Shown one piece after another: positions 41,046 through 50,219 of a stretch of 64,000 nucleotides of DNA (the first letter of the stretch is position 1; each line of letters begins with the position of its first letter). Location of the stretch: contig JBEKAB010000009.1 in the NCBI GenBank assembly GCA_050018415.1, positions 1 through 64,000 on the forward strand, given 5' to 3'. The notes below the pieces were generated by a model. That model did not search any database and was not told the DNA's origin. It saw nothing but the letters and a program-made list of their open reading frames with translations. The DNA is from UBA1161 sp002311745. Its GTDB lineage: Bacteria > Planctomycetota > Phycisphaerae > Tepidisphaerales > Tepidisphaeraceae. A program made the position numbers and the translations under genes.

Positions 41046-43337
41046 ATGAAAAGCCGAAGAGTTGCTAGTTGCTGGTTGCTGGTTGCTAGTAGACGCCGTG
41101 GGCGCCTCTTGCCAACAACTAGCAACTCGCAACCAGCAACTAGTAACTTCATTGGCCGTTGCTCGTTGCTGGTTGCTAGTAAAAGGCGATTCGGCGCGCC
41201 GTGCGCTGATTGTCTCCTTGTCTCCCCCTCTCCCCCTCTCCCCCTCTCTTCCGGCCGGCCAAGGCCGGCCTTCACCCTCATCGAGCTGATGATCTCGATT
41301 GCCCTGGTGCTGCTGCTGATCGTCGGCATCAACTTCGTCTTTCAGATGACGACCGATGCGGTCGGGGCGGGGCAGACGGCCAACACCTTTGCCCGCGACA
41401 GCCAGTCCGCCCAGACGATCCTCTTCGACGATTTCCGCAACATCGACAGGGACGCGCCCTGCTTCATCATCGCCAGCCAGCTCGTCACCCAATTCCTCAA
41501 CTCCGCCGATGCACAAACCGGCAGCGACCCTAGAGAAATCGTCGTCGACAGTACCGACTGGGATTGGATCGGCAACACAACAGCCGGGATGACCCCGCCC
41601 GCTCCGCCGACGGTTACGGTGACCCTGCTATCCCCCGCCATCCTGAACTACCGCAGCCACCGCGCTGACATGGTCAAATTCTTCGCCCACGGCTATTACC
41701 AGCGCCACTCGGGCAACGACGGAGCATTCACCAGCCAAACGACCGCGACCGATGCGTTTATCACCCTCGGCCACGCCATGCTGCCAATCAATGACGGCAG
41801 CGTCTACGTCGGCCCGACGACGGACAGTCTGACCATCCCTGGCCATCTCGTGGAAAACTACAACGACCCGACCTTTGCGCCGTGGACGCCCTTTGTGCGC
41901 GTGACCGGCGCCGGCCCGCAACAGCGCCTGGGCGCTTACGCCGCCGACTGGGTCCTGGCGCGAAGCGTGATCCTGCTCAAAGACTTGAGCACCAACCTCA
42001 CTCCCGCCAATGCGATCATTGAGCGCAACTATCCCCGCTATCCGTACACGCTCAACGGCACAACCTTCGCGTTTCCGGCATCGGTCCCTTACGCAGCCAA
42101 CATGACCCCCCTGGGTTGTTATTCTCCCGACGATGCGAACGCGAGCGTTGTGGAGTCGTCGCGTTACGATTTGGCCAACGTCACCCCCGACCAAGTCCGC
42201 CGCGCCATCGCCGACGAGGTTTTGCAGTGGCGAGCTCCTACCGGCATCCCGCCGTATACGGGCCCGCACCTCTGGTGGAACCCACTAGTCTACAACCTTG
42301 CAGCTTATGAAAACGCGATTGGAGTAGGTCTTCCGGGGCCTGCGCCCTATATGGCCAATGCCTCCCCGCCGGTTTACTACTTTGCCAACACTGCCACTGG
42401 GGCGGCCGCGCCGCCAACTTATCAATTCGGTATTTGGACGGTTACAAGCGGAGTTGGCGCGCTTAACCCGGTGAACGATGATAGCGCTCCTCAAGGCGCA
42501 CCTCCAAACCACGCCGTGCCCCAGCCCGCTCCCGACTTGGCGCGCGTGGCATGCAATCCGCGAATTCAGACGCCGCTGGACAGCGCCTCGATCGCCCAAA
42601 TGGCCCCGTATTTCCTCCAGCATTGCAGCCAGTTTATCGTCGAATACGCCGGGGATTACTTGCAGCAAGATGGCGCTACCAGCGTGACGCCTGGCGTGCT
42701 AACCGGCCAGATCACAGGCCTCGGCCCCGATGGGCAGATCGACTACGTGATCGCCACGGATGCCGCAGGCAATCGACACAAAAGGATTCGCTGGTATGGC
42801 ATGCCGCGCAGTAGCAACGGCGGAACGCCCAACACCTATCCGTGGGATACGAACGCTGTTGGCACCCGCTATGTGATTCGCGGCTACAGCCCCGGCCTCG
42901 ACCGGGCCAATGCCACCTATCCAGATCTCGTTAACCCGGCCATCACTCACGGCATCATGGAAGAATTCGTCGATGTAATCCCGCTGCGCGATTACTACAG
43001 CATGTATCTCAATACCGTAAATGGCGCCACCAACGCGACGGCGCGATATTACGTTCCGCCCTGGGAGGTGGATGTGAATTTTGACAGCACGGCGGACTAT
43101 GCCACCAACCCGCAGCCCTCCAATCCCCCAGGCGGGTTCGGCTTCAACAACGCATTCCACGTGAACATCAACGACGATACGACGCACACCCCGCCCTCCC
43201 CGCAGAACAACGCCCGGTATGTGGCGGCCTGGTACAACGACATGCCGGCCATGATCCGTATCCTCATCAAGGTGGACGACCCGAATGATAAGCTCAAGGA
43301 CGGACCCTGGTATGAATACATCTTCCGGCTCAAATGA
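41046..43337 (+). CDS. Type II secretion-like pseudopilin (GspJ-like)
   Basis: 763 residues from the ATG at 41046, one nt after the previous stop. The leader of about 80 residues repeats the pattern of its neighbour: VASCWLLVASRRR, TSNSQPATSNF, CSLLVASKRR, SPSPPLPLSS, then RPA|FTLIELMISIALVLLLIVG. The segment after the helix, TFARDSQSAQTILFDDFRNI, resembles GspJ/PilW. The mature part is unusually large and rich in Asn, Thr and Pro. A minor pseudopilin at the tip of a pseudopilus is the likely role. Confidence 0.78.
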   Translation: MKSRRVASCWLLVASRRRGRLLPTTSNSQPATSNFIGRCSLLVASKRRFGAPCADCLLVSPSPPLPLSSGRPRPAFTLIELMISIALVLLLIVGINFVFQMTTDAVGAGQTANTFARDSQSAQTILFDDFRNIDRDAPCFIIASQLVTQFLNSADAQTGSDPREIVVDSTDWDWIGNTTAGMTPPAPPTVTVTLLSPAILNYRSHRADMVKFFAHGYYQRHSGNDGAFTSQTTATDAFITLGHAMLPINDGSVYVGPTTDSLTIPGHLVENYNDPTFAPWTPFVRVTGAGPQQRLGAYAADWVLARSVILLKDLSTNLTPANAIIERNYPRYPYTLNGTTFAFPASVPYAANMTPLGCYSPDDANASVVESSRYDLANVTPDQVRRAIADEVLQWRAPTGIPPYTGPHLWWNPLVYNLAAYENAIGVGLPGPAPYMANASPPVYYFANTATGAAAPPTYQFGIWTVTSGVGALNPVNDDSAPQGAPPNHAVPQPAPDLARVACNPRIQTPLDSASIAQMAPYFLQHCSQFIVEYAGDYLQQDGATSVTPGVLTGQITGLGPDGQIDYVIATDAAGNRHKRIRWYGMPRSSNGGTPNTYPWDTNAVGTRYVIRGYSPGLDRANATYPDLVNPAITHGIMEEFVDVIPLRDYYSMYLNTVNGATNATARYYVPPWEVDVNFDSTADYATNPQPSNPPGGFGFNNAFHVNINDDTTHTPPSPQNNARYVAAWYNDMPAMIRILIKVDDPNDKLKDGPWYEYIFRLK
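41060..41182. repeat. GTTGCTAG palindromic element inside a second coding leader
   Basis: Left arm 41060-41090, right arm 41118-41150, and a third partial left arm at about 41158-41182 have the same order and spacing style as 39794-39945. The C-rich tract CCCCTCTCCCCCTCTC follows at 41217-41250. Confidence 0.8.
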
Positions 43338-43490
43338 GCCGGGAAATTCGAAATTCGAATGACGAAATTCGAATGATGGATTTCCGGGTCGCCCTTTTGG
43401 CATTCGTCATTGGAGTTTCGGAATTGATTTGTCATTCGTCATTCGAATTTCGGACTTGATTCGTCATTCGTCATTCGAATTTCGTTATTC
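43338..43490. repeat. ATTCGTCATTCGAATTTCG repeat cluster
   Basis: The spacer between two array genes is filled with AAATTCGAATGACGAAATTC on one side and repeated GTCATTCGTCATTCGAATTT on the other, able to fold into a long imperfect hairpin. It is related to 27677-27746 and 48054-48084. Confidence 0.7.
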
Positions 43491-43492
43491 TC

Positions 43493-46400
43493 ATGTGGTG
43501 CTTTATGCCAACCCAGTCACTTGCGAAACAAGGCGTGGCCTTCCTCCGACGCCCGCCACGCCGTCACGGCTCCGTGCTTCTGCTGGTGATCGTGCTATTG
43601 CTTCTGCTGACGATCCTGGGCACGGCCTACATCTCCACCAGCCGCAACGACCGCATCACCAGCGCCCAGAACTTGCTAAACACGCAGACGGATGTGACGG
43701 CCGACGGCCTGGCCAAGACGGTCGCCAGCCTGATCATGGACGACCTGAACGACCAAAATGGCCCCTTGCCCTTTGGCAACTTGCGCGGCGTGAACGCCAC
43801 CGCCGCCCTGGGGAATCGCTCCGTTTACCGAGGCATATGGATCCCTACGCAAACCTACAACTACGGCGATGTCGTTGACTTCGAGGGAAATCCGCCGGTC
43901 ACCGGGACCCCGCCCATATTTTATTATTGCTCCTCGACCACGGGTACGACGGCCATTCCGCCGGCCAACGGCTGGACCCAGACGACGCATATCGACGTTA
44001 CCAGTTCTTTCGCCCAGCCCTGGCTGGCCGATCGGATTCCATCCATCCCCACCGTCACCCCCCCCACCGCCGCCGGCGTAGGGAATTGGCCTTACTGGCT
44101 GAATATTTCGCACTCTGTCAATGCCGGTGCAATTCAGCCGATTCTGCCTCTGCCAAACGTGTCATTTGAGTCCCCCGACGGCAGCACGATGCTCACGGCG
44201 TTCACGCCGCTATATCCGGCGTATGGGACGCTCAACAATGTTACGGTGCCGATCCTCACCAGCGTGGCTCCGACGTCTCTCGCGCCGCCGGTGCTGCCCG
44301 TAGCCAACACCGTCATCGCCGCGGATGCGGACGGGGACGGCATTGCCGATTCGCTCCTGTTCCGCATTCCCGGTGATTTCAACGATGGCCTGACCTGGTA
44401 CGCCGCCGTCCGTATCGTGGACAACAACGCCGCCATCAACGCCAACACCGCCTGGAGCCGCGATCAGGACTACGCCTATCCCGGCGGTGCCGCCCTGCCG
44501 AATTGGGGCTTTTTCCCCACCGGCGTGGGGCTGCTTGAAATGCTCAATAACGCTACGACGAATACAAAAGACGTCGTTGCTCCTGGCGGCGTACCGAATA
44601 TCTGGAGCCCCTTCAACGCCTACCGTTTCAACGATGCCGGGCCGCTGGCTCACCAAGCACCCCTGGACGAAACCAGCATCATTCCAGGGAATCCGCCCGT
44701 CGATCGCAGCGCCCCCCCCGGAGGAGACTTCCAATACATCTCCGAGGGCGATGCGTTCTACCACCAGTTCATTACCCGCATGGGAAACCCCGGCTACAAT
44801 ACATTCGCCGCCGCCCCCGGCCTGCGCTACCAAGCCCTGCCTCTGAGCGACACCGCCGCCCTGGCGTATCACTTCTGCTTGGTCAACGCCAACAGCGGCC
44901 AATCGCTTTTGGAGAGCTTGCTCCCCAACTCGCTTTACTACCAGCAGACCGCGCCCACGACTGTCATGTACCGCTTCACGCCGTACAACGGCACGACCGG
45001 CAACGATGTCGTCCAATGGTGGAACGACAATTTCTATTACGATGTGGCTGCTCCGACGTACATGCCCATTCGTCCCCTGCTGGTGACGCGCAACCCAGTC
45101 AGCAATTACATCAACCCTGTTTACGATCCGAGCAACGCTGGCGAACCGATCATCACCGCGGCGGCGGTGTCGCCTAACACCGCGGCGATGCTGCCTTACG
45201 GAAACGCCGGGAACACAACGCACATCCGCGGCCAATGGGTTGCGGCCCAGGCCTACAATGTCAGCGACATTGTCGCGTACGCCCCCGCAAACGCCGCCAA
45301 CGGCGGCATCCCGACCCCAACCGCGCCCGACTACACCTTCATGTGTCTTGCTGCCCAGCCCATAGGCTCGGGGCCGCCGGCGACCGTTGCAGGCGGTGTA
45401 ATGACCGCCAACGGCGGCTGGCAGCTTCAACCCTGGAGCAGCCATCCCACCAAGGCCAACGTCAACACCGCGACTTTCGCCGAGCTGTTCCGCGCTTTCT
45501 GGTGCGTCATGGCCGGCAATCCGGCCAATTCCACGCCGTTCGGGACAAATCCGCCGACGTTCGCCGCTTTGCAGGCAACAATTGACAGTCCTTACGCCAC
45601 ATCCATTGCGGGTGCGACATACACCCCCTGGCACCAGTTCCGTACCGTTCTGCGCGACCCCACCGTGACGGTGGCCGGCCCCCCGCCGGTGACGCCTAAC
45701 ACAGTCATGGACCCGACCAACGTGATGCTTTTGCGCGCGGCAATTGCCGCGGTCAACACCCTGGGCTTGCGCGACGAGTCGCAGAACGTCATCAGCCGAA
45801 CCGTTTCGTTGAACGCGTACCTCCCCCCGGCTGGTGGTGGCACGCCAGTGCAAACGCCAGTGGAAGCGCGCGTTTACAGTTCCGCGCCGCAACCGTACAT
45901 CAGTGAAGTTTATGTAAATACCAATAACGCGGCTTCCCCGGCCGATACCAATTATACCTCGGCAAATCCCAACGGTTATGTCGCGATTGAGCTTTACAAT
46001 CCTACGAACGCGCCAATGACGTTGACGAACTGGCAGCTCGCCCTTGTCCAGCGCACAGCGGCTGCATACCCCAATCTCCAATTCACGATGCCAGCCGTTG
46101 GAACAATAAACATCAACAGCACCATTGCAAATGCGCCTTCCATTCCAGCCGGCGGTTATGCGATTTTGGAAAATTACGATGCCGCAAATCCGGCCACCGG
46201 AAACGCAAGATACCGTCCTGCCAACTCTGGACTGCTCAACGGTGTCCTGCCCAATACTCCCGCCAATCCGGGCCCCGGTTATTCCGTTGTTGATGTTTAT
46301 GTCCCCAACCTTTACCAGGTGATTACCAATGGAGCAGCAACCGGAGGCGAACTGGTTCTCCTGCGCCCGCGGCGCGCGGACGGAACGTATACGGCTTCCA

Positions 46401-47947
46401 TTGACCCGCAAAACACCTTTAATGAAGGCAACCCGGGTGCGCCAAACCTCGCGGATTTGGTCCCGGTCGACTCTTACGATTTCACCGGGATCGTGCAGGA
46501 AGCAGCTGAGCCATTCCATGCCTACAGCTACGTTCGTGCAAAAGGAGCGGGAGAAGCGTTCAAGGCTGTCTATCCGAATCTTTATACGCTTTTCTCCCCT
46601 CCCGGAAATCCCGCGACGCGCCAGTCTGGTACGGACGTGGCACCGGTGACGGCGGCATTGCCGAACCCGGGGTTTGCCAGCAATCCAAATGCACCGCCAC
46701 CGTGGGTACCAACCGATAGCACGCCAAAGTTTGGCGCGCCGTCCATCGGGGGATACATAAATCTCTTCGCGCCGATCCAGGTTTACAACGTCGGGCTCGC
46801 CGGCACACATACTCCCAACGCGGTGGTGACCCCCGCGGGCAACACCGCCAACCCGCAGCATTTTCCGTTCGGCACGTTCGCCCGCAACGGCGACATGCTG
46901 GACATCCCGTTTATTGGCGCATATCGCATTCAAATTAACGGCGGCGCAGCGAATCAGGTGGGCACCGCCAATTTCCTCGAGCTCAACTCACTGCCGATGG
47001 ATTGCTCATTCGCCGACGACGGCGATTCCAACGACGACACGGTCGAAAATATCGGCCGCTTCTGTCCCCTCTACGCACGGCCCAGCGCTGTGCTTCTGCC
47101 TCCGGCTCCGGCCTATCCGGACTATTACGGGTGGGCGCGAAACCTTTTCAACTATTTGACCGTGCAATCCAACAACGACGCTTACATGCCGAATTTCGAC
47201 CCAGGATTGAATGACGTGTCCAATACTCCGAAGTATTGGCCCACACCGGGGGCGTCGCCGCCATATAGCTATCCCACGCCCGTTTACGCGAAGGACGGCA
47301 CGGCACAGGACCAGACCACCCAGGACAACGTCGGCGTCGATGGACTCATCAACATCAACACCGCCTCCTGGAAAGTCCTCAGTATGTTGCCAATGGTCAC
47401 CTACCACGAAACTGGCGAGACCGTGGCCTCGCATCCGAACGCATCGGCCGCCAACGAGGCCCTGGCCAAGGCCATCGTACTATGGCGCGATGGAGACACC
47501 ACTGGCGCTCATCCCGCCCACGGCCCGTTCATGTCGATCTTTGATTTAAATCAGATCACGGATGGCGCTGGCCACGGCTTTCAGAATGCCTGGGGTTATC
47601 TCGCGGGAATCCCAACGCCCAACGGCACCGGCGCCGCCGGAATCGTTACGACAAACAACGGTCTACTGACCCCGCCGGATAATCTTTCGGCACCGACGGG
47701 CCTGTCGACGGGCGTCACTGAAGATTACCAGGCCGATTTCGCCGTCCTCAACCGCATCAGCAATCTGATCACGACGCGATCGGACACCTTCACTGTTTAC
47801 ATCGTGTTGGAAGGCTGGCAGAACGCGGGCACGGCCACTGCGCAGCTCAAGACCACGCGCCGATTCGCCTTCATCGCCGATCGCAGCGGTGTCAACGCGG
47901 ATACCAATACGCGATTCATCAAAACCGTCGTTTTCCCAAATGATTAG
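43493..47947 (+). CDS. Giant GspK/PilX-like minor pseudopilin with lamin-tail-like domain
   Basis: 1484 residues from ATG 43493; ATG 43505 is an equally plausible start. The N-terminus HGSVLLLVIVLLLLLTILG is a PilX/GspK-type helix lacking the usual Glu5 of pilins. Residues about 820-870 (GYVAIELYNPTNAPMTLTNW ... IPAGGYAILENYD) look like a lamin-tail domain. Near the C-terminus DGLININTASWKVLSMLP has the INTA-L-LP pattern of the GspK helix-hairpin region. Classical GspK has about 320 residues, so this one is more than four times larger. It closes the array and probably caps the pseudopilus. Confidence 0.72.
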   Translation: MWCFMPTQSLAKQGVAFLRRPPRRHGSVLLLVIVLLLLLTILGTAYISTSRNDRITSAQNLLNTQTDVTADGLAKTVASLIMDDLNDQNGPLPFGNLRGVNATAALGNRSVYRGIWIPTQTYNYGDVVDFEGNPPVTGTPPIFYYCSSTTGTTAIPPANGWTQTTHIDVTSSFAQPWLADRIPSIPTVTPPTAAGVGNWPYWLNISHSVNAGAIQPILPLPNVSFESPDGSTMLTAFTPLYPAYGTLNNVTVPILTSVAPTSLAPPVLPVANTVIAADADGDGIADSLLFRIPGDFNDGLTWYAAVRIVDNNAAINANTAWSRDQDYAYPGGAALPNWGFFPTGVGLLEMLNNATTNTKDVVAPGGVPNIWSPFNAYRFNDAGPLAHQAPLDETSIIPGNPPVDRSAPPGGDFQYISEGDAFYHQFITRMGNPGYNTFAAAPGLRYQALPLSDTAALAYHFCLVNANSGQSLLESLLPNSLYYQQTAPTTVMYRFTPYNGTTGNDVVQWWNDNFYYDVAAPTYMPIRPLLVTRNPVSNYINPVYDPSNAGEPIITAAAVSPNTAAMLPYGNAGNTTHIRGQWVAAQAYNVSDIVAYAPANAANGGIPTPTAPDYTFMCLAAQPIGSGPPATVAGGVMTANGGWQLQPWSSHPTKANVNTATFAELFRAFWCVMAGNPANSTPFGTNPPTFAALQATIDSPYATSIAGATYTPWHQFRTVLRDPTVTVAGPPPVTPNTVMDPTNVMLLRAAIAAVNTLGLRDESQNVISRTVSLNAYLPPAGGGTPVQTPVEARVYSSAPQPYISEVYVNTNNAASPADTNYTSANPNGYVAIELYNPTNAPMTLTNWQLALVQRTAAAYPNLQFTMPAVGTININSTIANAPSIPAGGYAILENYDAANPATGNARYRPANSGLLNGVLPNTPANPGPGYSVVDVYVPNLYQVITNGAATGGELVLLRPRRADGTYTASIDPQNTFNEGNPGAPNLADLVPVDSYDFTGIVQEAAEPFHAYSYVRAKGAGEAFKAVYPNLYTLFSPPGNPATRQSGTDVAPVTAALPNPGFASNPNAPPPWVPTDSTPKFGAPSIGGYINLFAPIQVYNVGLAGTHTPNAVVTPAGNTANPQHFPFGTFARNGDMLDIPFIGAYRIQINGGAANQVGTANFLELNSLPMDCSFADDGDSNDDTVENIGRFCPLYARPSAVLLPPAPAYPDYYGWARNLFNYLTVQSNNDAYMPNFDPGLNDVSNTPKYWPTPGASPPYSYPTPVYAKDGTAQDQTTQDNVGVDGLININTASWKVLSMLPMVTYHETGETVASHPNASAANEALAKAIVLWRDGDTTGAHPAHGPFMSIFDLNQITDGAGHGFQNAWGYLAGIPTPNGTGAAGIVTTNNGLLTPPDNLSAPTGLSTGVTEDYQADFAVLNRISNLITTRSDTFTVYIVLEGWQNAGTATAQLKTTRRFAFIADRSGVNADTNTRFIKTVVFPND

Positions 47948-48084
47948 GGAAGTTGCTAGTTGCTGGTTGCTGGTTGCCAGTCGCTGGTGAAAAGACGAAA
48001 GCGGCCTAATCGGCCGTCCTAGCAACTAGAAACCAGCAACCAGCAACTGCCTCGGATTCGTCATTCGTCATTCGGATTTCGTCA
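47948..48084. repeat. GTTGCTAG palindromic element plus ATTCGTCATT repeat
   Basis: Left arm 47948-47980 and right arm 48019-48052 repeat the 31452-31545 element around a loop with its own small hairpin (GCGGCCTAATCGGCCGTCC). ATTCGTCATTCGTCATTCGG follows and runs into the stop codon of the convergent peptidase gene. Confidence 0.8.
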
Positions 48085-49617
48085 TTTCGATTTCATTGCT
48101 GCGGCAATGAAATCAGCCACGTCTTCCTTCAGCTTCTTCAGCGATGGCGGATCGTGATAGATCATGTGGCCGCTGTCGTAATACGTCTGCGTGACGCGGT
48201 TGCGCAGGCGGCCGCTTAGGTCCAGGTGGTCAAACGTGTAATTCGTCGCTAAGAACGCCGTGGCCAGGTCTTCGTAGCCGCTGGCCACCAGAATTCTCAG
48301 GTGCGGGTTTTCCACCATCGCTCCTCGCAGGGAGCCGGTCACGTCCAGATAGCCCATCCCCTCGCCCTTGAAGTCCCACGGCTGCACGCGGCCGTTGAGA
48401 ACCTCGTAATTCAAATCCGACTCGAATTTCAAATCGCGGCGGATGTAATCGTTGAACGTCCCGGCGTACACCGGCAGATATAGCGACAAGCTGGGATCGA
48501 AGCTGGCATCGTCAGATGCCGGGGCCATGTCCGGACCGGTGATGCGGCCGTCGAATCGGCCCAGGATCATCCGCTGATCGTTCAGCAGCCGCTTGCGGAA
48601 CAGGTCCGGGCTGATGCGCAGGTCCGCCTTGTCGATCAGGTCGGCCGGCAAGCCCGTGTAACGCGACAGGTGTTCCACCACCTCCGCCCTGGCCTGCGGA
48701 GTCAGGGCCGATCCCTCGGCCAGGGCCTTCAGATAATCGCCCATCGCGTATCGGCTCACTTCCTCCAGCAATTTCTGGGCGTCTTCCGCTTGCAGTTTAT
48801 GGTGATGCAGGGCGATGGCCGTATAGGACGGAAGGTAAAGGGCGTAGGGCAGATCGTTTCCGTCGCTGGGGGCGAGCGTTTGGAAATTCAGCACGGTGGA
48901 GATGAGGATGATGCCGTTGAGGTCGATGCCGTAGCGATCCAGCAGATGGCTGGCCAGGCCGGCCGCGCGGGTGGTGCCGTAGCTTTCGCCGGCCAGGAAT
49001 TTGGGGCTGGTCCAGCGCTGATAGCGCGTCAAATAGAGGCGGATGAAGCCGGCCACGGAGTCGATGTCGCCCTCGACGCCGAAAAAATCCTGCGGCTTTT
49101 TTCCCTCGGCCGCCCGGCTGTACCCCGTGCCCACCGGATCAATGAAGACCAAGTCGCTCTGATCCAGCCAGGTCTGCGGGTTGTCGATCAAGCGATGCGG
49201 CGGCGCACCCGGCAGTCCGTTGTCTTGCAGCTCGATGCGCTTGGGTCCGACGGCCCCCAGGTGCAGCCACACCGCCGCCGCGCCCGGTCCGCCGTTGAAG
49301 ATGAAGGTGATCGGCCGCGTGGCCGGCTGATCCGCCGGCTGCTTCACGTACGCCACGAAAAAGAAATTCGCCTCCGTCTTGCCCGATTCGTCCGTCAGGG
49401 CCATCGTGCCGGCGGTGGCCTCGTAGTCGATGCTCTGACCGTCGACGAGAATCGAATGCCGCGTGACCGACAGCTTGTCCTGCGCGGCGGCCGCCGAAGG
49501 CTCGGTGGCCGGCTGCGTCGTCGCCGACCGTGCCGGCGCCGCCCACACCGCGAGCATCAGGCCGAGCATCACCGCCAGCAAATCCCGTCCGCCGCCTCTG
49601 GTTTTACTTTTCGTCAT
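48082..49617 (-). CDS. Serine carboxypeptidase (S10 family), exported
   Basis: 511 residues from the ATG at 49617, giving a signal peptide (LLAVMLGLMLAVWAAPARSA). S10 motifs are present: FNGGPGAAAVWLHLG (oxyanion region), VFIDPVGTGYS, the nucleophile in AGESYGTTRAAGL (Ser near 209), Asp in ASGYEDLATAF, and His in YDSGHMIY. These enzymes remove C-terminal residues from peptides outside the cytoplasm. The last residues MKSK and the stop codon derive from a dispersed repeat. The tRNA gene lies divergently, 27 nt away. Confidence 0.88.
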   Translation of the reverse strand: MTKSKTRGGGRDLLAVMLGLMLAVWAAPARSATTQPATEPSAAAAQDKLSVTRHSILVDGQSIDYEATAGTMALTDESGKTEANFFFVAYVKQPADQPATRPITFIFNGGPGAAAVWLHLGAVGPKRIELQDNGLPGAPPHRLIDNPQTWLDQSDLVFIDPVGTGYSRAAEGKKPQDFFGVEGDIDSVAGFIRLYLTRYQRWTSPKFLAGESYGTTRAAGLASHLLDRYGIDLNGIILISTVLNFQTLAPSDGNDLPYALYLPSYTAIALHHHKLQAEDAQKLLEEVSRYAMGDYLKALAEGSALTPQARAEVVEHLSRYTGLPADLIDKADLRISPDLFRKRLLNDQRMILGRFDGRITGPDMAPASDDASFDPSLSLYLPVYAGTFNDYIRRDLKFESDLNYEVLNGRVQPWDFKGEGMGYLDVTGSLRGAMVENPHLRILVASGYEDLATAFLATNYTFDHLDLSGRLRNRVTQTYYDSGHMIYHDPPSLKKLKEDVADFIAAAMKSK

Positions 49618-49643
49618 ACCGGGAAGATACTCTGGTTTTTGTC

Positions 49644-49716
49644 GGGAGCATAGCTCAGCGGTCAGAGCAGGGGTCTCATAAACCCTTGGTCCCAGGTTCG
49701 AATCCTGGTGCTCCCA
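49644..49716 (+). tRNA. tRNA with CAU anticodon (tRNA-Met type)
   Basis: The cloverleaf is complete: acceptor GGGAGCA/TGCTCCC, D-arm AGCTCAGCGGTCAGAGC, anticodon stem GGGGT/ACCCT around loop CTCATAA (anticodon CAT), and T-arm CCAGGTTCGAATCCTGG. The discriminator is A, and CCA is not encoded. The anticodon fits elongator Met; an Ile2 tRNA with lysidine cannot be excluded. Its 3' end is the attachment site of an integrative element. Confidence 0.95.
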
Positions 49717-49717
49717 T
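49705..49717. other. Attachment site attL (13-bp direct repeat)
   Basis: CTGGTGCTCCCAT covers the 3' acceptor of the tRNA and is repeated exactly at 53856-53868, bounding a 4.15-kb element. Confidence 0.65.
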
Positions 49718-49750
49718 AGCCGCAACCTGCAAGGTTCGGCACTCATCGGA

Positions 49751-49776
49751 AAGGCTCGGAAATTCCGGGCCTTTTT
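49751..49776 (+). terminator. Terminator downstream of the tRNA
   Basis: AAGGCTCGG-AAATT-CCGGGCCTT followed by TTTCGTTT. Confidence 0.6.
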
Positions 49777-49876
49777 CGTTTGCTGTCCCGATCAGTTGCG
49801 GCGCATTTCCGGCCGGTTCCGACCCTTGCTGTGCCGGATTCTGTGCCGCGCTGAATGAATCGTGATTCAACGTGGA

Positions 49877-50092
49877 TCATCGGGCCGCCCCCGCAGCGTG
49901 CCGCTTCGCCGCGACGAAAACGGACCCGTGGTGGGTCGAATACAGGACACGTGCCCCGATGCGGATGGCGGGTAGCTCGACAGCCAAGCGAAGTCTGAAC
50001 ACCGTTCGCGGCGTCACTCCGAGCAACCGGGCAGCTTCACGCTCACTGACAAGCAAAGGCGGACCAATTTCGGAAGATTCACGCGTATTCAT
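49877..50092 (-). CDS. Excisionase-like helix-turn-helix protein
   Basis: 71 residues. LLVSEREAARLLGVTPRTVF followed by RLRLAVELPAIRIGARVLY is the winged-helix layout of the HTH_17/excisionase (Xis, MerR-like) family: a helix-turn-helix with a short wing containing IGARVLY. Such proteins bind DNA near attachment sites and direct excision. It lies directly upstream of the integrase remnant on the same strand, the usual xis-int order. It may be orphaned, because the recombinase is gone. Confidence 0.7.
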   Translation of the reverse strand: MNTRESSEIGPPLLVSEREAARLLGVTPRTVFRLRLAVELPAIRIGARVLYSTHHGSVFVAAKRHAAGAAR

Positions 50093-50219
50093 GGGGAGTG
50101 ATTAAGCGCGCAAAATTTCCCCGCAAGACGGATGCAAATATTTTGCATTTCGCAACCGTCTGTGAATACGCCACTTACATCAAATAAATTTTTCGGTCGC
50201 AAAAACTCACACAAAAGAC

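Larger units (their letters stand above)
49676..49870 (-). pseudogene. Probable integrase C-terminal remnant overlapping the tRNA
   Basis: A 64-codon frame ends in AAMGAPGFEPGTKGL, with its stop inside the tRNA gene. C-termini of the (M)GAPGFEPGTKGL type, read across a tRNA 3' end, are common in tyrosine-recombinase genes of integrative elements. The catalytic R...HxxR...Y part is absent upstream, where only 7 nt separate it from the excisionase-like gene. The recombinase has therefore been deleted. Assignment is tentative. Confidence 0.45.

Noticed and set aside
41060..41182. Possible CRISPR-like array from GTTGCTGG repeats in pseudopilin leaders
   Set aside because: Heptamer units without unique spacers, arranged as inverted arms; not CRISPR.
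44210..46933. 907-codon minus-strand frame opposite the GspK-like gene
   Set aside because: It is the antisense of a gene with a PilX/GspK-type N-terminus and C-terminal INTA motif; the antisense has no signal, domain or ribosome-binding site.
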